Positions 1-10,655 are shown, counted from the first letter of the stretch. The stretch: 26,609 bases of DNA from Welwitschia mirabilis (GCA_051453625.1 JBOZIK010000001.1:160506804-160533412); one strand, 5' to 3'. The notes: generated from the letters alone by a model not told the origin. A program made the numbers and translations.

Positions 1-1580
1 AGAAAGAGTTATGTGTTTCCCTCCTCCTCTCAAAAATCATTTTAATGTTATCATAAATAGTCTTGATGAGGGCATTAATAATTATATAAAAAGTTATGAT
101 CAAAATATTATGACCATATTAAAGTCAAGGACTAATCTAGTAGCATTTAAATAAAATTTGAAATGGTTAGGTTCATATGCTAAGAGTTGAATCATTAACC
201 ACCCTAATTCATTACATCATTCCATCATTGAGAAAGAGATAGTAATGAGACCATTTCATTTGTATATAAGATTGAACACCTTAGGTATTAAAGCTCGTTA
301 AGATCATCCATTATTGCTTCTCAAGCATCTTCTTGGTAGCATTAAATAACTATCGGGATGTATTATGAATGAATAAAATCTATGCTTAATGTTTGTATCT
401 CCACCATTTATACTATCTTACTAAAAGTGGTTTAGCATCTTATTTGCTTGTGCAGTACTTCAAAGAAAGGATCTTCTATGATTGACCTTTCTATCTCCAG
501 CATTATTTCTTTTTCCCATGCATACTCAAACAATGCTCTTAAGCTTTGTCTTCTGCTATTTATTTACCTCATTTGTGCTTCTAAAATGCTTCCCAAACTC
601 TTTTAACACATTCCATCATCTAGCACTTTTCCTATCACCTATAAAGTCTGTGATTTCTTCCTTCATTCTCCACAGTCACTAAACCACAGACAGATGAAGC
701 ACTAGCTTGTTAATGTTATTACAGTGGAAACCTTAATCTTGATTAGAATAGGTGATAAGAGGATGATTGATTTAAGAGTAGGACATAACATTGTAAATCT
801 ATAAGCATTATTAATAAAAAGAAAAGGAGTTTTAATGGCCATCCTTTCTTGTTTTAGACGTGACTAATAATGCAGCATATTAATTCTAAGTTACGCTCCT
901 TTCTAAAATTATTGATTTTAAATGATGCAGATTGATATTACCCTTTGTAATCAATTTATGTTACTGAATCCCTTTTATTTTTGGTTTGTAGATAAATCTT
1001 CTTACATAGTGAACATTCTTTTCATGATGGGCATTTCTCCTATGTTCTTCTATTGCATGGCTTGTCCATTTTCACATGGCATTCTTTCTATTTTGTAATT
1101 CAAGTTAATTGATCAACTAAATATTTAGATTTTCTTTTGTCTTTTGTTTTATGATTAACAACTTGCACCTTGTATGATGTTCAGTTGCTTTCATTCTTTT
1201 GTGCAACTACAAGCAATCCATCATGCCCATTATTTACCTTCTTTGCATAGCACTTGTAATATTTTTTCTCTTACACATCCCTATTTCCAGTTCTTAAGGG
1301 TACATCTCTATCCTATAAATTCACCAATAGATTATATTCTTTCAATTTAAAATGTTATTATCTATTATTCTCCTTTTACACAGAGTGACATATCTTTTTC
1401 TATGCAGCATCCTCCTTAGTTAAAACTTCTCCTCAATGTGGCTTCTTCTCCTAGAATAGCTTTTCATTTCCCTCCTCATGCTTAGTCAAATCATTGATCA
1501 GATGGACATTACTATTTTTTTCTCTGTAGCTAGTTTTTATCTCTTCTTTGAAATAGGTAAAAGTATAATAAAATTAGATT
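1..1580. other. AT-rich intergenic DNA, no gene recognised
   Basis: No conserved domain, splice-bounded exon or repeat boundary is recognisable. A forward frame from base 2 to about 385 has fewer stops than expected for such AT-rich DNA but matches nothing I know. The 66-codon forward frame at 482-682 is hydrophobic and Phe/Leu rich, as expected when pyrimidine-rich DNA is translated by chance. The reverse strand between about 480 and 1550 is purine-rich and Lys/Arg rich in translation and could be decayed retrotransposon coding DNA, but no motif settles it. Confidence 0.4.
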
Positions 1581-1587
1581 AAATTAT

Positions 1588-1653
1588 TATCTCATTTGAT
1601 TAGGAATAAAATCCTAAAACAATAATATTAAAGGTCCCAAGTTCGAATCTAGG
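1588..1653 (+). repeat. tRNA-like relic, possible tRNA-derived SINE
   Basis: GTTCGAATC at 1641-1649 matches the RNA polymerase III B-box consensus. It sits in a T-arm-like hairpin: stem CCAAG at 1637-1641, seven-base loop TTCGAAT, stem CTAGG at 1649-1653, with four of five pairs formed. About 50 bases upstream, TCTCATTTGATTAGGA (1590-1605) resembles a degenerate tRNA D-arm or A-box. Neither an acceptor stem nor a proper anticodon arm forms, so this is not a working tRNA gene. A tRNA-derived SINE head or a tRNA pseudogene fits best. No target duplication or terminal A or T tract was identified. Confidence 0.4.
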
Positions 1654-1660
1654 AACCAAC

Positions 1661-2228
1661 ATTTTACTACCTAGAAATTTAACTAAGAACATTAGCTTTA
1701 TTGGGAAATAAGAAAAAGCTTTTCATGGCTATTTAATGGTTAGTAAAGAATCTTTATAATTAATTTTGAAATATAAAAAAGGAAATATAATTATTTTAGT
1801 ATTTGAAATAATAATAAGAGTATTTGGAGGATTACTTCTAAGACACCTTATGGCTTGTGATGATGCTACTTTTAAATAGATATTTTATCATGCTTGATGG
1901 ATATATGAAGTATGCCTTTCCTCTTAATGGATTAAGATCATTGATTTGTACAAGTAAAGATACCCTAGGATGCTATTCATTAATAGTTATTGATTTTTTA
2001 GACATACTAGCTATGAACATGAATATTATTAAGACGTTTACCTAGTAAAAATTTATCCTTAAGCTTACCTAAATAGAAAACATTAAAATAATATACCTTA
2101 CTTAAGTATATCTAATTTTCCCCTCGAAACTCAATGATCTATTCAATTTGAAATTCATTTCAACTACAATTATGTAAGTTTAACCTTATGATTTAGGATT
2201 CTAATGAAATCATTGTCTAGTGCTTATC
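1661..2228. other. AT-rich DNA without recognisable feature
   Basis: No gene or repeat boundary can be supported here. The short forward frame at 1857-2045 has no recognisable motif. Confidence 0.4.
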
Positions 2229-2887
2229 TTTAATTTAATGACTTAAGCTCAAATTATANNNNNNNNNNNNNNNNNNNNNNNNNNNNNNNNNNNNNNNNNN
2301 NNNNNNNNNNNNNNNNNNNNNNNNNNNNNNNNNNNNNNNNNNNNNNNNNNNNNNNNNNNNNNNNNNNNNNNNNNNNNNNNNNNNNNNNNNNNNNNNNNNN
2401 NNNNNNNNNNNNNNNNNNNNNNNNNNNNNNNNNNNNNNNNNNNNNNNNNNNNNNNNNNNNNNNNNNNNNNNNNNNNNNNNNNNNNNNNNNNNNNNNNNNN
2501 NNNNNNNNNNNNNNNNNNNNNNNNNNNNNNNNNNNNNNNNNNNNNNNNNNNNNNNNNNNNNNNNNNNNNNNNNNNNNNNNNNNNNNNNNNNNNNNNNNNN
2601 NNNNNNNNNNNNNNNNNNNNNNNNNNNNNNNNNNNNNNNNNNNNNNNNNNNNNNNNNNNNNNNNNNNNNNNNNNNNNNNNNNNNNNNNNNNNNNNNNNNN
2701 NNNNNNNNNNNNNNNNNNNNNNNNNNNNNNNNNNNNNNNNNNNNNNNNNNNNNNNNNNNNNNNNNNNNNNNNNNNNNNNNNNNNNNNNNNNNNNNNNNNN
2801 NNNNNNNNNNNNNNNNNNNNNNNNNNNNNNNNNNNNNNNNNNNNNNNNNNNNNNNNNTTTAATTTAATGACTTAAGCTCAAATTATA
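2229..2887. other. Assembly gap (599 N) with identical 30-base edges
   Basis: Bases 2259-2857 are N. The 30 bases before the gap (2229-2258) and the 30 bases after it (2858-2887) are identical, in the same orientation. This suggests that the two contig ends overlap and the gap is false, or that a tandem duplication lies inside it. The stated gap length should not be trusted. Confidence 0.85.
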
Positions 2888-3051
2888 ACTTTAGGTTTTA
2901 CCTTAAATAGGTAATTAATGTGTTATGAAATTGTGAATTAAAATATCAATTATCAATTTAACCCATAGGATTATATGAATGATTATGTCTTCCCATTTTA
3001 GTAAAGAATTAAGTATGAATATTTTTAACTATAGGAATTTGGGGTTTTACA
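2888..3051 (+). mobile_element. 3' end of an LTR (family D), partial
   Basis: The sequence ending TTGGGGTTTTACA at 3051 is followed almost at once by a primer-binding site for initiator tRNA-Met, so 3051 is read as the 3' end of a 5' LTR. The LTR start is not visible and may lie in or before the gap. The ending resembles that of chromovirus-type gypsy LTRs, but no coding remnant is left to confirm the group. Confidence 0.45.
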
Positions 3052-3054
3052 TTT

Positions 3055-3074
3055 TGATATCAGAGTATCAGAGC
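3055..3074 (+). other. Primer-binding site, tRNA-iMet type, decayed
   Basis: TGATATCAGAGT at 3055-3066 matches the plant retrotransposon consensus TGGTATCAGAGC at 10 of 12 positions; the two changes are G to A and C to T. A second TATCAGAGC at 3066-3074 follows directly, so the site appears partly duplicated. It would have primed minus-strand DNA synthesis for LTR D. Confidence 0.55.
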
Positions 3075-3376
3075 AAGTTTTGAAGTTTTAGATGCAAACA
3101 TATGAATGTTACATCTGATCCTTTTTTTTTATGATCATGATCATAGGGATTTAATTTTTTAGTCTGATTTTTGAATCTTTTCATTCCCATCAGTATTTGA
3201 ACAACATATAGAATGAAATTACAATCACATACTCTATTAAGATAATACATCCAATTCATTATATTTTGGTATTTAATCTTACATGATAATCTTTTTGAAA
3301 TAAATTTGTATTTTTCTAGTTACTATTTATCTTAGTTAATTTGGTTCATAATTTATAGTTTCTCACTTTCTTTGTT
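3075..3376. other. Short unassigned stretch between PBS D and LTR C
   Basis: Only about 300 bases separate the primer-binding site of D from the polypurine region of C, far too little for a gag-pol. The 63-codon minus-strand frame at 3068-3259 shows no motif. D and C use different terminal sequences, so this is probably a junction of two truncated elements rather than one tiny element. Confidence 0.35.
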
Positions 3377-3405
3377 AGGGACTAACAAGACTAACTAGGG
3401 GATTA
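3377..3405 (+). other. Pre-LTR motif and polypurine tract of LTR C
   Basis: GGGACTAACAAGACTAACTA followed by GGGGATTA lies directly before the LTR start TGTTATAA. The same arrangement (GGACTA, A-rich spacer, CTAG-like step, GGGG) precedes LTR copies A2, A3, B2 and, on the other strand, E. The G-run would serve as primer for plus-strand DNA synthesis. Confidence 0.6.
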
Positions 3406-4490
3406 TGTTATAATACCAAATTATGTGTATTTGATGGGATATTTTGAGTACTTTTATAGGACATTTAAATAGGTTTATATGGATTTTTGAAGACTATGAA
3501 AAGCTAATAGGATCGTTATGCAAACATGTAAATCTTATCATCTTTGGAGGTATTTCAAGTAGATTATAATACTTAGTCTTATGAGAAGAAGTCTAATGAT
3601 TAAGGAAGCTAATTTCTCTTAGTTAAAGAGCTTAAGAACTTCTTGTTCCCTCTATCATCCACACTTAAGATAATAGTACATTTGGATCTAACAGAAATGC
3701 TAACATGGATCGAGACTAGAAATTAATGTATTATTTTTTATTAAAGGGTGTCATCCCATGATTATCTAAACAATAGTCAGGATGGCAATTATTTTATATC
3801 ATAAATGAATTATCTTTGTAATGTGGTCATGCACCCCATCTGAGCTATTAAGATTTCATTTCTAGCTTCTAGGATTTTGTTCTAGAATATTCTATATAAA
3901 ACTATAAATACCCCCTTGTCCTCACTTCCAATTACAATCTTTTATACCTACAAGTCTTATGACAAGATATTAAAGGATAAGAGATCCATCCATAGCTATA
4001 GAGAGAACTCTTACTTAGTGTTGGACTATGTATCCTCCATTGAGGTGTTGCTACTCTATAAGTGAATGCTTGATTCAACATTAATAAAAATATTGTTTTA
4101 TGTCTATTATGTGCATCTCCCTTATAGTTTATATTGGTTATGATTCTGTGATAGTTCCATAGCTGATTTAGATCATAAGATCAACCTTTAATAGGTTGAT
4201 ATTATTAGTTTAAGTAGTTTCATTTCATTTAATCTTACACTTCTATAATTATAGTAGTTACATTTATCTATGTTTTTTTCAATCTTCCTTAAAGCTTATG
4301 TTAGTTAGGATTAACTAACAGTTTTTTCTAATTGATCTAAGTTATATAGGCGAATCTTGATGGCAGAAAGATTGGTAGTTGATTAGATTTATTCGTTAGA
4401 GTTATTTCACTTACATCTCATTTATAAGTGGTGCATTAGCATTTATCTTGCATTGTATTTCTACATTATTTTTTTATTTTTATTTACTTA
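3406..4490 (+). mobile_element. LTR C (3' LTR or solo LTR), gypsy lineage
   Basis: The LTR begins with TGTTATAA right after a polypurine tract. It has a promoter-like TATATAAA (3893-3900) and TATAAATA (3903-3910). From 3903 it is 115 bases to GTGTTGGACTATGTATCC (4018-4035). LTR F, on the opposite strand near 25.1-26.1 kb, has the same block with 17 of 18 bases identical and nearly the same spacing to its TATA box (114 bases), so C and F are related families. AATAAAAATATTG at about 4084 resembles a polyadenylation region. The 3' end is not sharply defined; 4490 is an estimate from the R-to-end length of LTR F. No 5' partner is seen in the window. Confidence 0.6.
3893..3910 (+). promoter_or_regulatory. 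TATA boxes of LTR C
   Basis: Two overlapping TATA-type motifs, TATATAAA and TATAAATA, are followed by CCCCCTTG and, about 110 bases later, by the R-region block shared with LTR F. The position is right for the U3 promoter of this LTR. Confidence 0.5.
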
Positions 4491-4499
4491 ATAAAAAAG

Positions 4500-5013
4500 A
4501 CAGAAAATACTTTACTAAAATTAATTATCTAACTAGCCTAGTTCCTTCAATGGATTATAAAATTTGGATTAACTCTCATATATAATAACATGTGTTTTAT
4601 ACAATCATTTTTTATTAATAAGAATTACTTGAGAACTTAAATATTACATAAATTCATAATGCAATAGTATTTTATAAGTGTAATGTCTTCTTCCATGTGT
4701 CTTTTTGGTGTAATGTCTGAGTGTTATTCACTAGATGTTATTTAAAAGATGGGGTGGATGACACTATATTTTTATCTTTTATCTTTCTTAATCATCACTT
4801 CACACTCTCAATTGGGTCCATGATCCTCTAGATAAATTAAGGTATTTGAAATATGCTAAGAAAAGATCCATAATATCAAAAAATTAATGCTCCATTTGAT
4901 TATCTTAATAGATCTTTAAATTCTTCCTAAAGTAATAAAAAGCCTACTCAAATAGACCTAAAACATACTATAAACATAATGTTAAATATTAATAATTCAT
5001 CTCACAACATACA
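4500..5013 (-). mobile_element. LTR E (3' LTR, minus strand), truncated
   Basis: Read on the minus strand, the LTR starts TGTATGTTGTGAG at 5013, immediately after a pre-LTR polypurine region. A TATAAAA motif lies at about 4669-4675 (reverse complement), and about 110 bases further on is ATCCATTGAAGGAAC, resembling the R-region block of LTR C in sequence and spacing. Copies of a 16-base unit that also forms the array in LTR F lie at 4676-4717. The far end collides with LTR C, so U5 is truncated. Paired with LTR F it could bound one minus-strand element. Confidence 0.4.
4676..4717 (+). repeat. Short run of a 16-base repeat unit
   Basis: About three degenerate units: AAGTGTAATGTC, TTCTTCCATGTGTC, TTTTTGGTGTAATGTC. 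The same long and short unit forms occur in the larger array at 25886-26072, so the two loci share an origin. Confidence 0.5.
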
Positions 5014-5046
5014 ATACTCCACTAAGAATTTTTTAGTCCCTAATAA
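5014..5046 (-). other. Pre-LTR motif and polypurine region of LTR E
   Basis: On the minus strand, TTAGGGACTAAAAAATTC and AGTGGAG lie directly before the LTR E start. The GGGACTA-AAA-TTCTTAG order is the same as at 23836-23867 before LTR B2. Confidence 0.5.
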
Positions 5047-5951
5047 AGAAAGTGGAAAAGAATAGAAGTGAGCCAAATTGGAAAAAAGGATCAAACATAG
5101 CCTCAAATATAAATGATGATTACATTATCAAATATAGAGTGCATATCAAAACAATATTTAAAAGCATCATGAGAATGATATGCATTAAATTCAAAACTAT
5201 GGTTTCATTTATATGGAAAAAAATATTTTTAATAAAAAATTTTATTTTAATTATAGTTAATCTTTTGATTATCCCAAATATTTTTCCCCATGAAGTAGAT
5301 AAATTATTCCCAAATTTTAAATAGGTTTATATGTAATGCTCAGAAGGAATAAGTTAAATGTTTCAATAGATGTAAAATTAAGATTAAAACCAAATAAGAG
5401 AAAACACAAACATAAAATAAAGAAGGGGATAAAAAACTAAAGTAAGTTCAAGCATCATGAAAACAAACATTAAACTACTTAGATCCTTAATCCTAATCTC
5501 TCAAAACATAACATTTTATTTGAAAGATAAAGAAATGCAAATCTTTTTTAAAATATCAAATTTATTACTTTAATACTTTGGTCTTATGCTAAATAAAAAA
5601 GTATGATTAATAACTTTGAAATTATCTAGCTTTAGAAATAGAAACAAATACATTGCATTAGAACATACTCTACTTGAAGTTGATTACTTACTAATAGTCT
5701 CTCATTTCTAATTAAAGGTATATGATTCCTAATTAGTAAAACATCATGACTCTATTTGAATAGAATGGTTGAAAATAATAATGTACTAATTAAAGTTAAC
5801 ATATCATAGCTATAGTCTTAAGTATCAACTTAAAAGATGGCTAAAAAGATAATAATACTTAATAATGTGATATTCATGGCATGCATTGAGATGTAGCTTC
5901 TTTTATCTCTAATTCCTTCCATTATAAAGTTCTCATTTTTTTCCCACTCAC
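5047..5951. other. AT-rich DNA, likely 3' internal region of element E
   Basis: No gene is recognised. The 90-codon forward frame at 5052-5324 is Lys/Ile rich and starts in the polypurine region, so it looks accidental. By position this would be the untranslated 3' part of the minus-strand element whose LTR is at 4500-5013. Confidence 0.35.
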
Positions 5952-5999
5952 CTTGATTTTATTACCAGTGATAGGATCCATCAAATAAGACATAGGCCA
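5952..5999 (-). pseudogene. Possible relic exon, 48 bases
   Basis: On the minus strand a 16-codon open stretch translates to WPMSYLMDPITGNKIK. It is preceded by TTCTTAG and followed by GTGAGTGGG, a good plant 5' splice site, and its length is a multiple of three. The MDPITG segment faintly recalls U-box proteins but lacks the rest of that domain. It lies downstream, in the same orientation, of the unidentified decayed frame at 6605-7450. Chance is a real alternative, since splice-like signals are common in AT-rich DNA. Confidence 0.2.
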
Positions 6000-6604
6000 C
6001 TAAGAAACATTTTCCCTAGGGTGGTAATCCATGAGATAGATTAGAATAATTATTAAAAATGCTTTCATAGCATAAATTGATATTTTATTTTTATTTTAAT
6101 TATTATTTTTCTTTTTATTTTTCTCTTTCTATATTTTTACTTATTCAAATATGAAAAGACACTAATAACTTGTAGCCTTAATAAAAATGAAGTTGATAAA
6201 GAGATAAATCATACAATATGAACAACTTACTTATACATATTTATGTCTCCTAGAATGAAATTTCATAGGCATTTCAAATCGTTTCAATTAGTTGAAATTT
6301 AATTAATCATTCATAAAATGCAAAATCCTAAAATAATTAAATATATTACATAATGAAAAAATAAAGTAAAATCAAGTTAATAAATATTGAAAAAGAGAAA
6401 CTATTTAAATAAATACATTCACATAAGATTAAGTGGTAGATAATCCCTTAATAAAAGAGGATTAATTAAATTAATTAACTCAATTATAATATGGCTCATC
6501 TTTTTTAACATTTATTCCTATGCCAAAACTATATATATTCCAACATAGTTATTACATTACACATTTTAAAAAAAAAAATAAGGATCAAACCATATAGAAA
6601 TCAA
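6000..6604. other. AT-rich DNA without recognisable feature
   Basis: Mostly A/T homopolymer and TTATTTT-type low-complexity sequence, notably at 6083-6145 and an A-run at 6568-6580. No domain or repeat boundary is supported. Confidence 0.35.
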
Positions 6605-7450
6605 CTAATAGAACACAAAAGGTATATGATCATTTTTAAGTAAAATCAATGTGTGGAAATAAAAGTATAATAATGATAATAATAATACCTTAATAGCATA
6701 AATTTCATAATCCAAATAAGATATGAATAATTGATAAATATCATTGAAATACAATCTCTTATTAAAGTAATGTAAAATGTAATTGTCATTCCATGATTTA
6801 TCAATGATACTACTCAAAAAATTAATTGAATAAATACTAGAAGGCTTATTAGGATGATTAATTAGGGAATGTTTGGTAATACTAAGAAGTTCCCTAAGAT
6901 TAAACTTAAGGTATGGATTTTCATCAAGAAAATAAGAATTTCTCTAATCTAATATTCCAAGAAATTCCAAATAATGTTTTCTAGAGGTAGGAGGTAATGT
7001 GTAATTAGGATTAAAAGAAAGAATATTATTTTTATTCTCTTAAAAGCATAAGTGAAAGGAAGAGAAAAACAATTTTAATAGGATTAGACTCTTTAATTAC
7101 TTCATGCAATATGAGTAGTTAATCCTCTATTTAATTTTGTTGAATATCTTTAAAGTCTTCCTTACCCTCCCTTTTCCCATTATTTTCATCATCATCCTAT
7201 TGTATATCATCATTCTCTAAGTTATTATATTCATCAAAAATCATACAAAGAAAGATGTAGTCACTATGTTCATTATATATTGGGAAATTTTTAAATTTCT
7301 CTAGATTTGATTCCTCCATTTCACATTGATGTTCTAATAGTAAGTGCATATTAGGATATAATTTAATATTTCTATATAATTATTTGATGAATTGTCATAC
7401 TCATTATTCTTATTTAATTAATGAGTTAAAACTTCATTGTCATTACTTTA
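6605..7450 (-). pseudogene. Decayed reading frame of unknown identity
   Basis: I do not recognise the protein. On the minus strand, from about 7026 to 6605, roughly 140 codons in one frame contain a single internal stop, where about ten would be expected by chance at this base composition. Visible pieces include NPNYTLPPTSRKHYLEFLG, ENPYLKFNLRELLSITKHS and SWNDNYILHYFNKRLYFND. Upstream, in other frames because of frameshifts, lie an Asn/Asp/Glu-rich part and a stretch from a Met at 7319 (MEESNLEKFKNFPIYNEHSD) that passes into an Asp/Glu/Asn-rich acidic run with three stops. GCTATTAAG is followed by GTATTATT at 6688, which could be a splice donor; the hydrophobic tail after it may be intron. 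By position the frame would belong to the minus-strand element bounded by LTRs F and E, or to a captured or buried host gene. Confidence 0.5.
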
Positions 7451-7514
7451 TATTTTTTTCTATTGGACATTGGCCATCCAAATTTTCATCCTTAAATTTG
7501 TTACTATGTATACT

Positions 7515-8383
7515 TGCTTGCATGTAAAAATTGACATTCCTAGGAAAAAATAGTAAAACATATTATTTTATTGCATCTTAATGTTTTATTCCCTTTTTAT
7601 TGCTTTTCATGAAATTATTATCTTTTCTTAACATAAGAAGATATATTATGGACTTCAAAAGAATTATGTTTAAACTGACAAACATCTAGCATAAAACATT
7701 AACATCATTCATCAAGACTACTAGATTTGTGAGCCTTTTAATCCAAAACAAGTTAAAACTCATGTTCTTTTATCATCTTAGAGAATTAATCATTTTACAT
7801 TTATGGGATAAATTAGAATCAATCCTAAATAAATCTTTAAAATCTGATAACACTTGGTGGAAGTGTAGGAGGACACATCATGATAACATGCAGTGAAACA
7901 AGGTTGCTCATGTAGAAGATACATGACATGGCATCTAGAGGTAGTATCATTAATAGTTAAAAGACATGTCATCATACTCCTTCACTTAAATATAAAGGAA
8001 TCCTTCTTCGTGACTACATGTCAAATATTACAACTTCCTCCTTAAGTAATGTAACCCCCCTTATGTAACTACCGTCTAATGTAATTGTAACTTAGACTCT
8101 AATCCTTTTCTTATCTATAAAAGAACCTTAAGTACTCCTTATAAGAATCTTTTGATTGGCTTAATTTATAGAATACTTTAAGGATAAAACATCATGATGC
8201 TCTAATATTTTTTCTTGGGAGCAGAATGATTCAAGGCTAGTTTAGGAGTTCTTCTTCTTCACCTTCTCCATTTGATGTAGTATATAATTTTAAAATTTTA
8301 ATATATAAATTACTTTATATTCTTTCATTATTAATGCACATCGTCATTTGGTGTTACTAATATTTAGGTAGGACTAGTTCAAG
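7515..8383 (+). mobile_element. LTR B1, left copy (5' LTR of element B)
   Basis: This direct repeat aligns along its whole length with 23868-24766. Shared landmarks are TTGCATGTAAAAATT near the start, GTGACTACATGTCAAATAT at 8009-8027, CCCCCCTTATGTAACTA at 8054-8070, and CTTCTTCTTC followed by ACCTTCTCCATTTGATG near the end. TGCTTGCA at 7515 matches TGTTTGCA at the start of the right copy. A TATA box lies at 8116-8122. No polypurine motif precedes this copy, as expected for a 5' LTR. The 3' end is approximate: the two copies stop aligning at about 8383, where a tandem duplication begins in this copy. Confidence 0.7.
8116..8122 (+). promoter_or_regulatory. TATA box of LTR B1
   Basis: CTATAAAAG precedes GAACCTTAAGTACTC. 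The same position in the right copy (24501-24507) reads TATGAAA, one A-to-G change away, so only the left copy keeps the box. Confidence 0.5.
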
Positions 8384-8525
8384 AATTAATTTTAATGTTT
8401 TTATTATTATTGAATAATCATTTAGAATTAGTAATATTTAGGTAGAACTAGTTCTTAAGTAGGTTTTTCATTTAATTGTTATTACAAAATTATTTTGGAA
8501 TTAGTAATTTTTAGGTGAATCTTAC
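8357..8525 (+). repeat. Three tandem units, period about 74 bases
   Basis: The core AATATTTAGGTAGAACTAGT recurs, with changes, at 8357, 8431 and 8504, each followed by TTATT-rich spacer ending in GAATTAGT. The first core is shared with LTR B2; the other two are found only in this copy, so they were added after the copies separated or lost from the other. Confidence 0.55.
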
Positions 8526-8535
8526 TTGATTATTA

Positions 8536-9581
8536 AGTTTAGGATACAAGAATCATTTGAGCAAATGTAGAGAGTTTGATAAATCAAGTAGGCATTTGGA
8601 GCATTTTTGTTTTTTCATATTATCAATCAATGATCTTTTATTTCTCAAATATTAATTTTTATTTTGTTTGAGTTTTCATTTCAAGAAATAATTAATTATA
8701 TACCTTTTGTAAAGTTACAACATATACTACTATGGAAGAATGATTCTAAGTCTAAACTTAGATAAATTTAGATTACTACAAAGGTATAGTCAGATTTTAA
8801 TACTATTTTTGAGGATATTAGTGTAGTAATTTTTCAAAGAGTGCATGTTTTTCCTTGTAATTTTTAAGTTATTTTTTATTTTTATATTATTGAACACTCA
8901 TCTATTTTTAGTGTTATCCAAACTAGTTCTTTTTGTTATTATTTTGGGTGTTTTTATTTCCTTTTAATGGTAGCTGATAGTTTATTTTTAATAAATATAA
9001 ATTAATCCAAATTGGTTAGTTTCATTATCTAATATAAATTTTGTAATTCATTTTTATATTCAATACTTTATGTTATAAGTGTAACAACTTTCCTATAGAT
9101 CTAATCAAACCTAAGATCATAACCAAAATCAAATCAAACTCCTACAATTTGTTTTGTGTATTTTATCTTTTTGAGTTTCTTAAAGTCTCTATAAATTTTT
9201 CATTTTTTTTAGTTTAAATTTTTGTTAAAAATTTTAAGAAAAATTAAAAATGTATAAGGATCTATCTAAACTTTCAAAGTTTTAGGTCTTAGACATTTTA
9301 GATTTTTATTAACTTTTTTAGACCCTATACCTAAAACCTTTTACATATACTAAATGAACCCTATCTTTTTTTCAAAACCTTTTTTCTTAGACCAACTAGC
9401 ACTACCATCTTTCATAACTAGTTCCATTAACTTTCTTACTCTGAAACCTTTGCAACTTTCATAAAAATTTTATCTAGCTGTCTAAACCTTTTCTACTTAT
9501 AGGTTTTCTCTAAAATGGAAAAAATTCTAAAAAACATGAACTATTAGTCTAAATTGTAAATTATTTTCTTAAACTTAAATT
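8536..9581. other. AT-rich 5' internal region of element B, no gene seen
   Basis: By position this follows the 5' LTR of element B and would hold its primer-binding site and leader. I could not find a convincing primer-binding site for tRNA-Asp, tRNA-Met or another common primer, so it is either beyond recognition or deleted. Confidence 0.35.
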
Positions 9582-10655
9582 ATGATTTTGGCTTCTAATC
9601 CATTTCAGAGATCTTCTAAATATAAACCTATCTATCCTTATAGTTTTTAGGACTATAATTAATCCAAATGATTAATAGAAGACTTTATTTAATGTAGACA
9701 GATATTTGAAGAACATCCTTAACCCTATTAATACATAGATCAACTGCATTATAATTTTGAAAATCCTTATATTGAGCATCAAGAGTTTGCTTCCTCTCTT
9801 TTCTTTATTTCTCATAATTCTTATCCTTGAACATCGCATACTCATCATCCTTTAATTCATTTCCTTCATATTTACATTCATCATTCTTTGATCCCCATCC
9901 TTTATCTTATTTCCCATATCATTCATCATTTGATCATTAATACCCATCATCTTTCTTACACTAACAATCCACCTCACCTTCCTTTAAATATACATTTCAA
10001 GGGTTCTTAGAAGGTGTTTCTGAATCTTCTTTTAATACACTTAAATCCATTCTCAATATTTAAAAGAAATAACTAAGAAAACCAATGACAATCTTAATAA
10101 ACAGCTTTAATAAATGGTTGAAACCAATAATCAAATTCCTATCTCTCTTAGGTACTAACAATAAGAAGAATAAAACCTTTTTACATTTCATAAGCTTAAA
10201 AAATTAGAGAAATTTAAATGTATTAATAAAACAAAAATTAATACTACCCAAACCATATTCCTTAAAATGAGGAAAAAGACCAAAACAAAAGCAAATAAAA
10301 ACCAAAAGGACCTTTAGTTTAGACATGCCTTCCAGAGTAAATAATGAGGTGCATCTAGACTATACTTTAGAGTTGGATGAGATACATCATATGATGATGA
10401 TTAATCTATAATTAGTGAGTAATTATTTGATGAAAATGGTAAATTAGAAAGCTACACACTAAGGGATGAAAGTGACATTAATGAAATAAAAAATAATCCT
10501 ATCTTTAAATCACCATCTTCATTGCTTATGCAACTTCATGAGAAAGAATCTTTTACCAATCTTAATGAAGAAGTGAACATTAATAAGAATCCTATTTATG
10601 ATTCAATATTTAAATAATTTTTTTCAATAGTATCTTAAACCAACTATAACACTAT
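9582..10655 (+). pseudogene. Element B coding relic, first part, unknown protein
   Basis: Not identified. Three frames in turn read as protein. From 9582 to about 9823 there is a gag-like charged, Tyr-rich part with FENPYIEHQEFASSLF after several stops that could each be former CAA, CAG or CGA codons. From 9824 to about 10405 the next frame is Ser/Phe/Pro/His/Tyr rich (SYFPYHSSFDH, TFQGFLEGVSESSFNTLKS), then basic (GKRPKQKQIKTKRTF), then acidic (DYTLELDEIHH). From about 10411 to 10618 a third frame is open for some 65 codons (FDENGKLESYTLRDESD, NPIFKSPSSLLMQLHEKES). LTR A1 cuts the region at 10655, and a coding-like frame resumes at 21963. Its place inside element B suggests a gag-like protein of a non-autonomous retrotransposon. 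A host gene fragment is possible. Confidence 0.45.

Noticed and set aside
482-682. 66-codon forward frame rich in Phe and Leu
   Set aside because: Composition is that of pyrimidine-rich DNA in translation; no domain, signal or neighbouring gene supports it.
5052-5324. 90-codon forward frame, the longest simple start-to-stop frame on the left side
   Set aside because: It starts in the polypurine region of minus-strand LTR E, is Lys/Ile/Asn rich, and shows no motif; it is probably accidental.
5952-5999. U-box protein exon
   Set aside because: Only the MDPITG-like segment recalls the domain; the other conserved residues are absent, so the name is not used.
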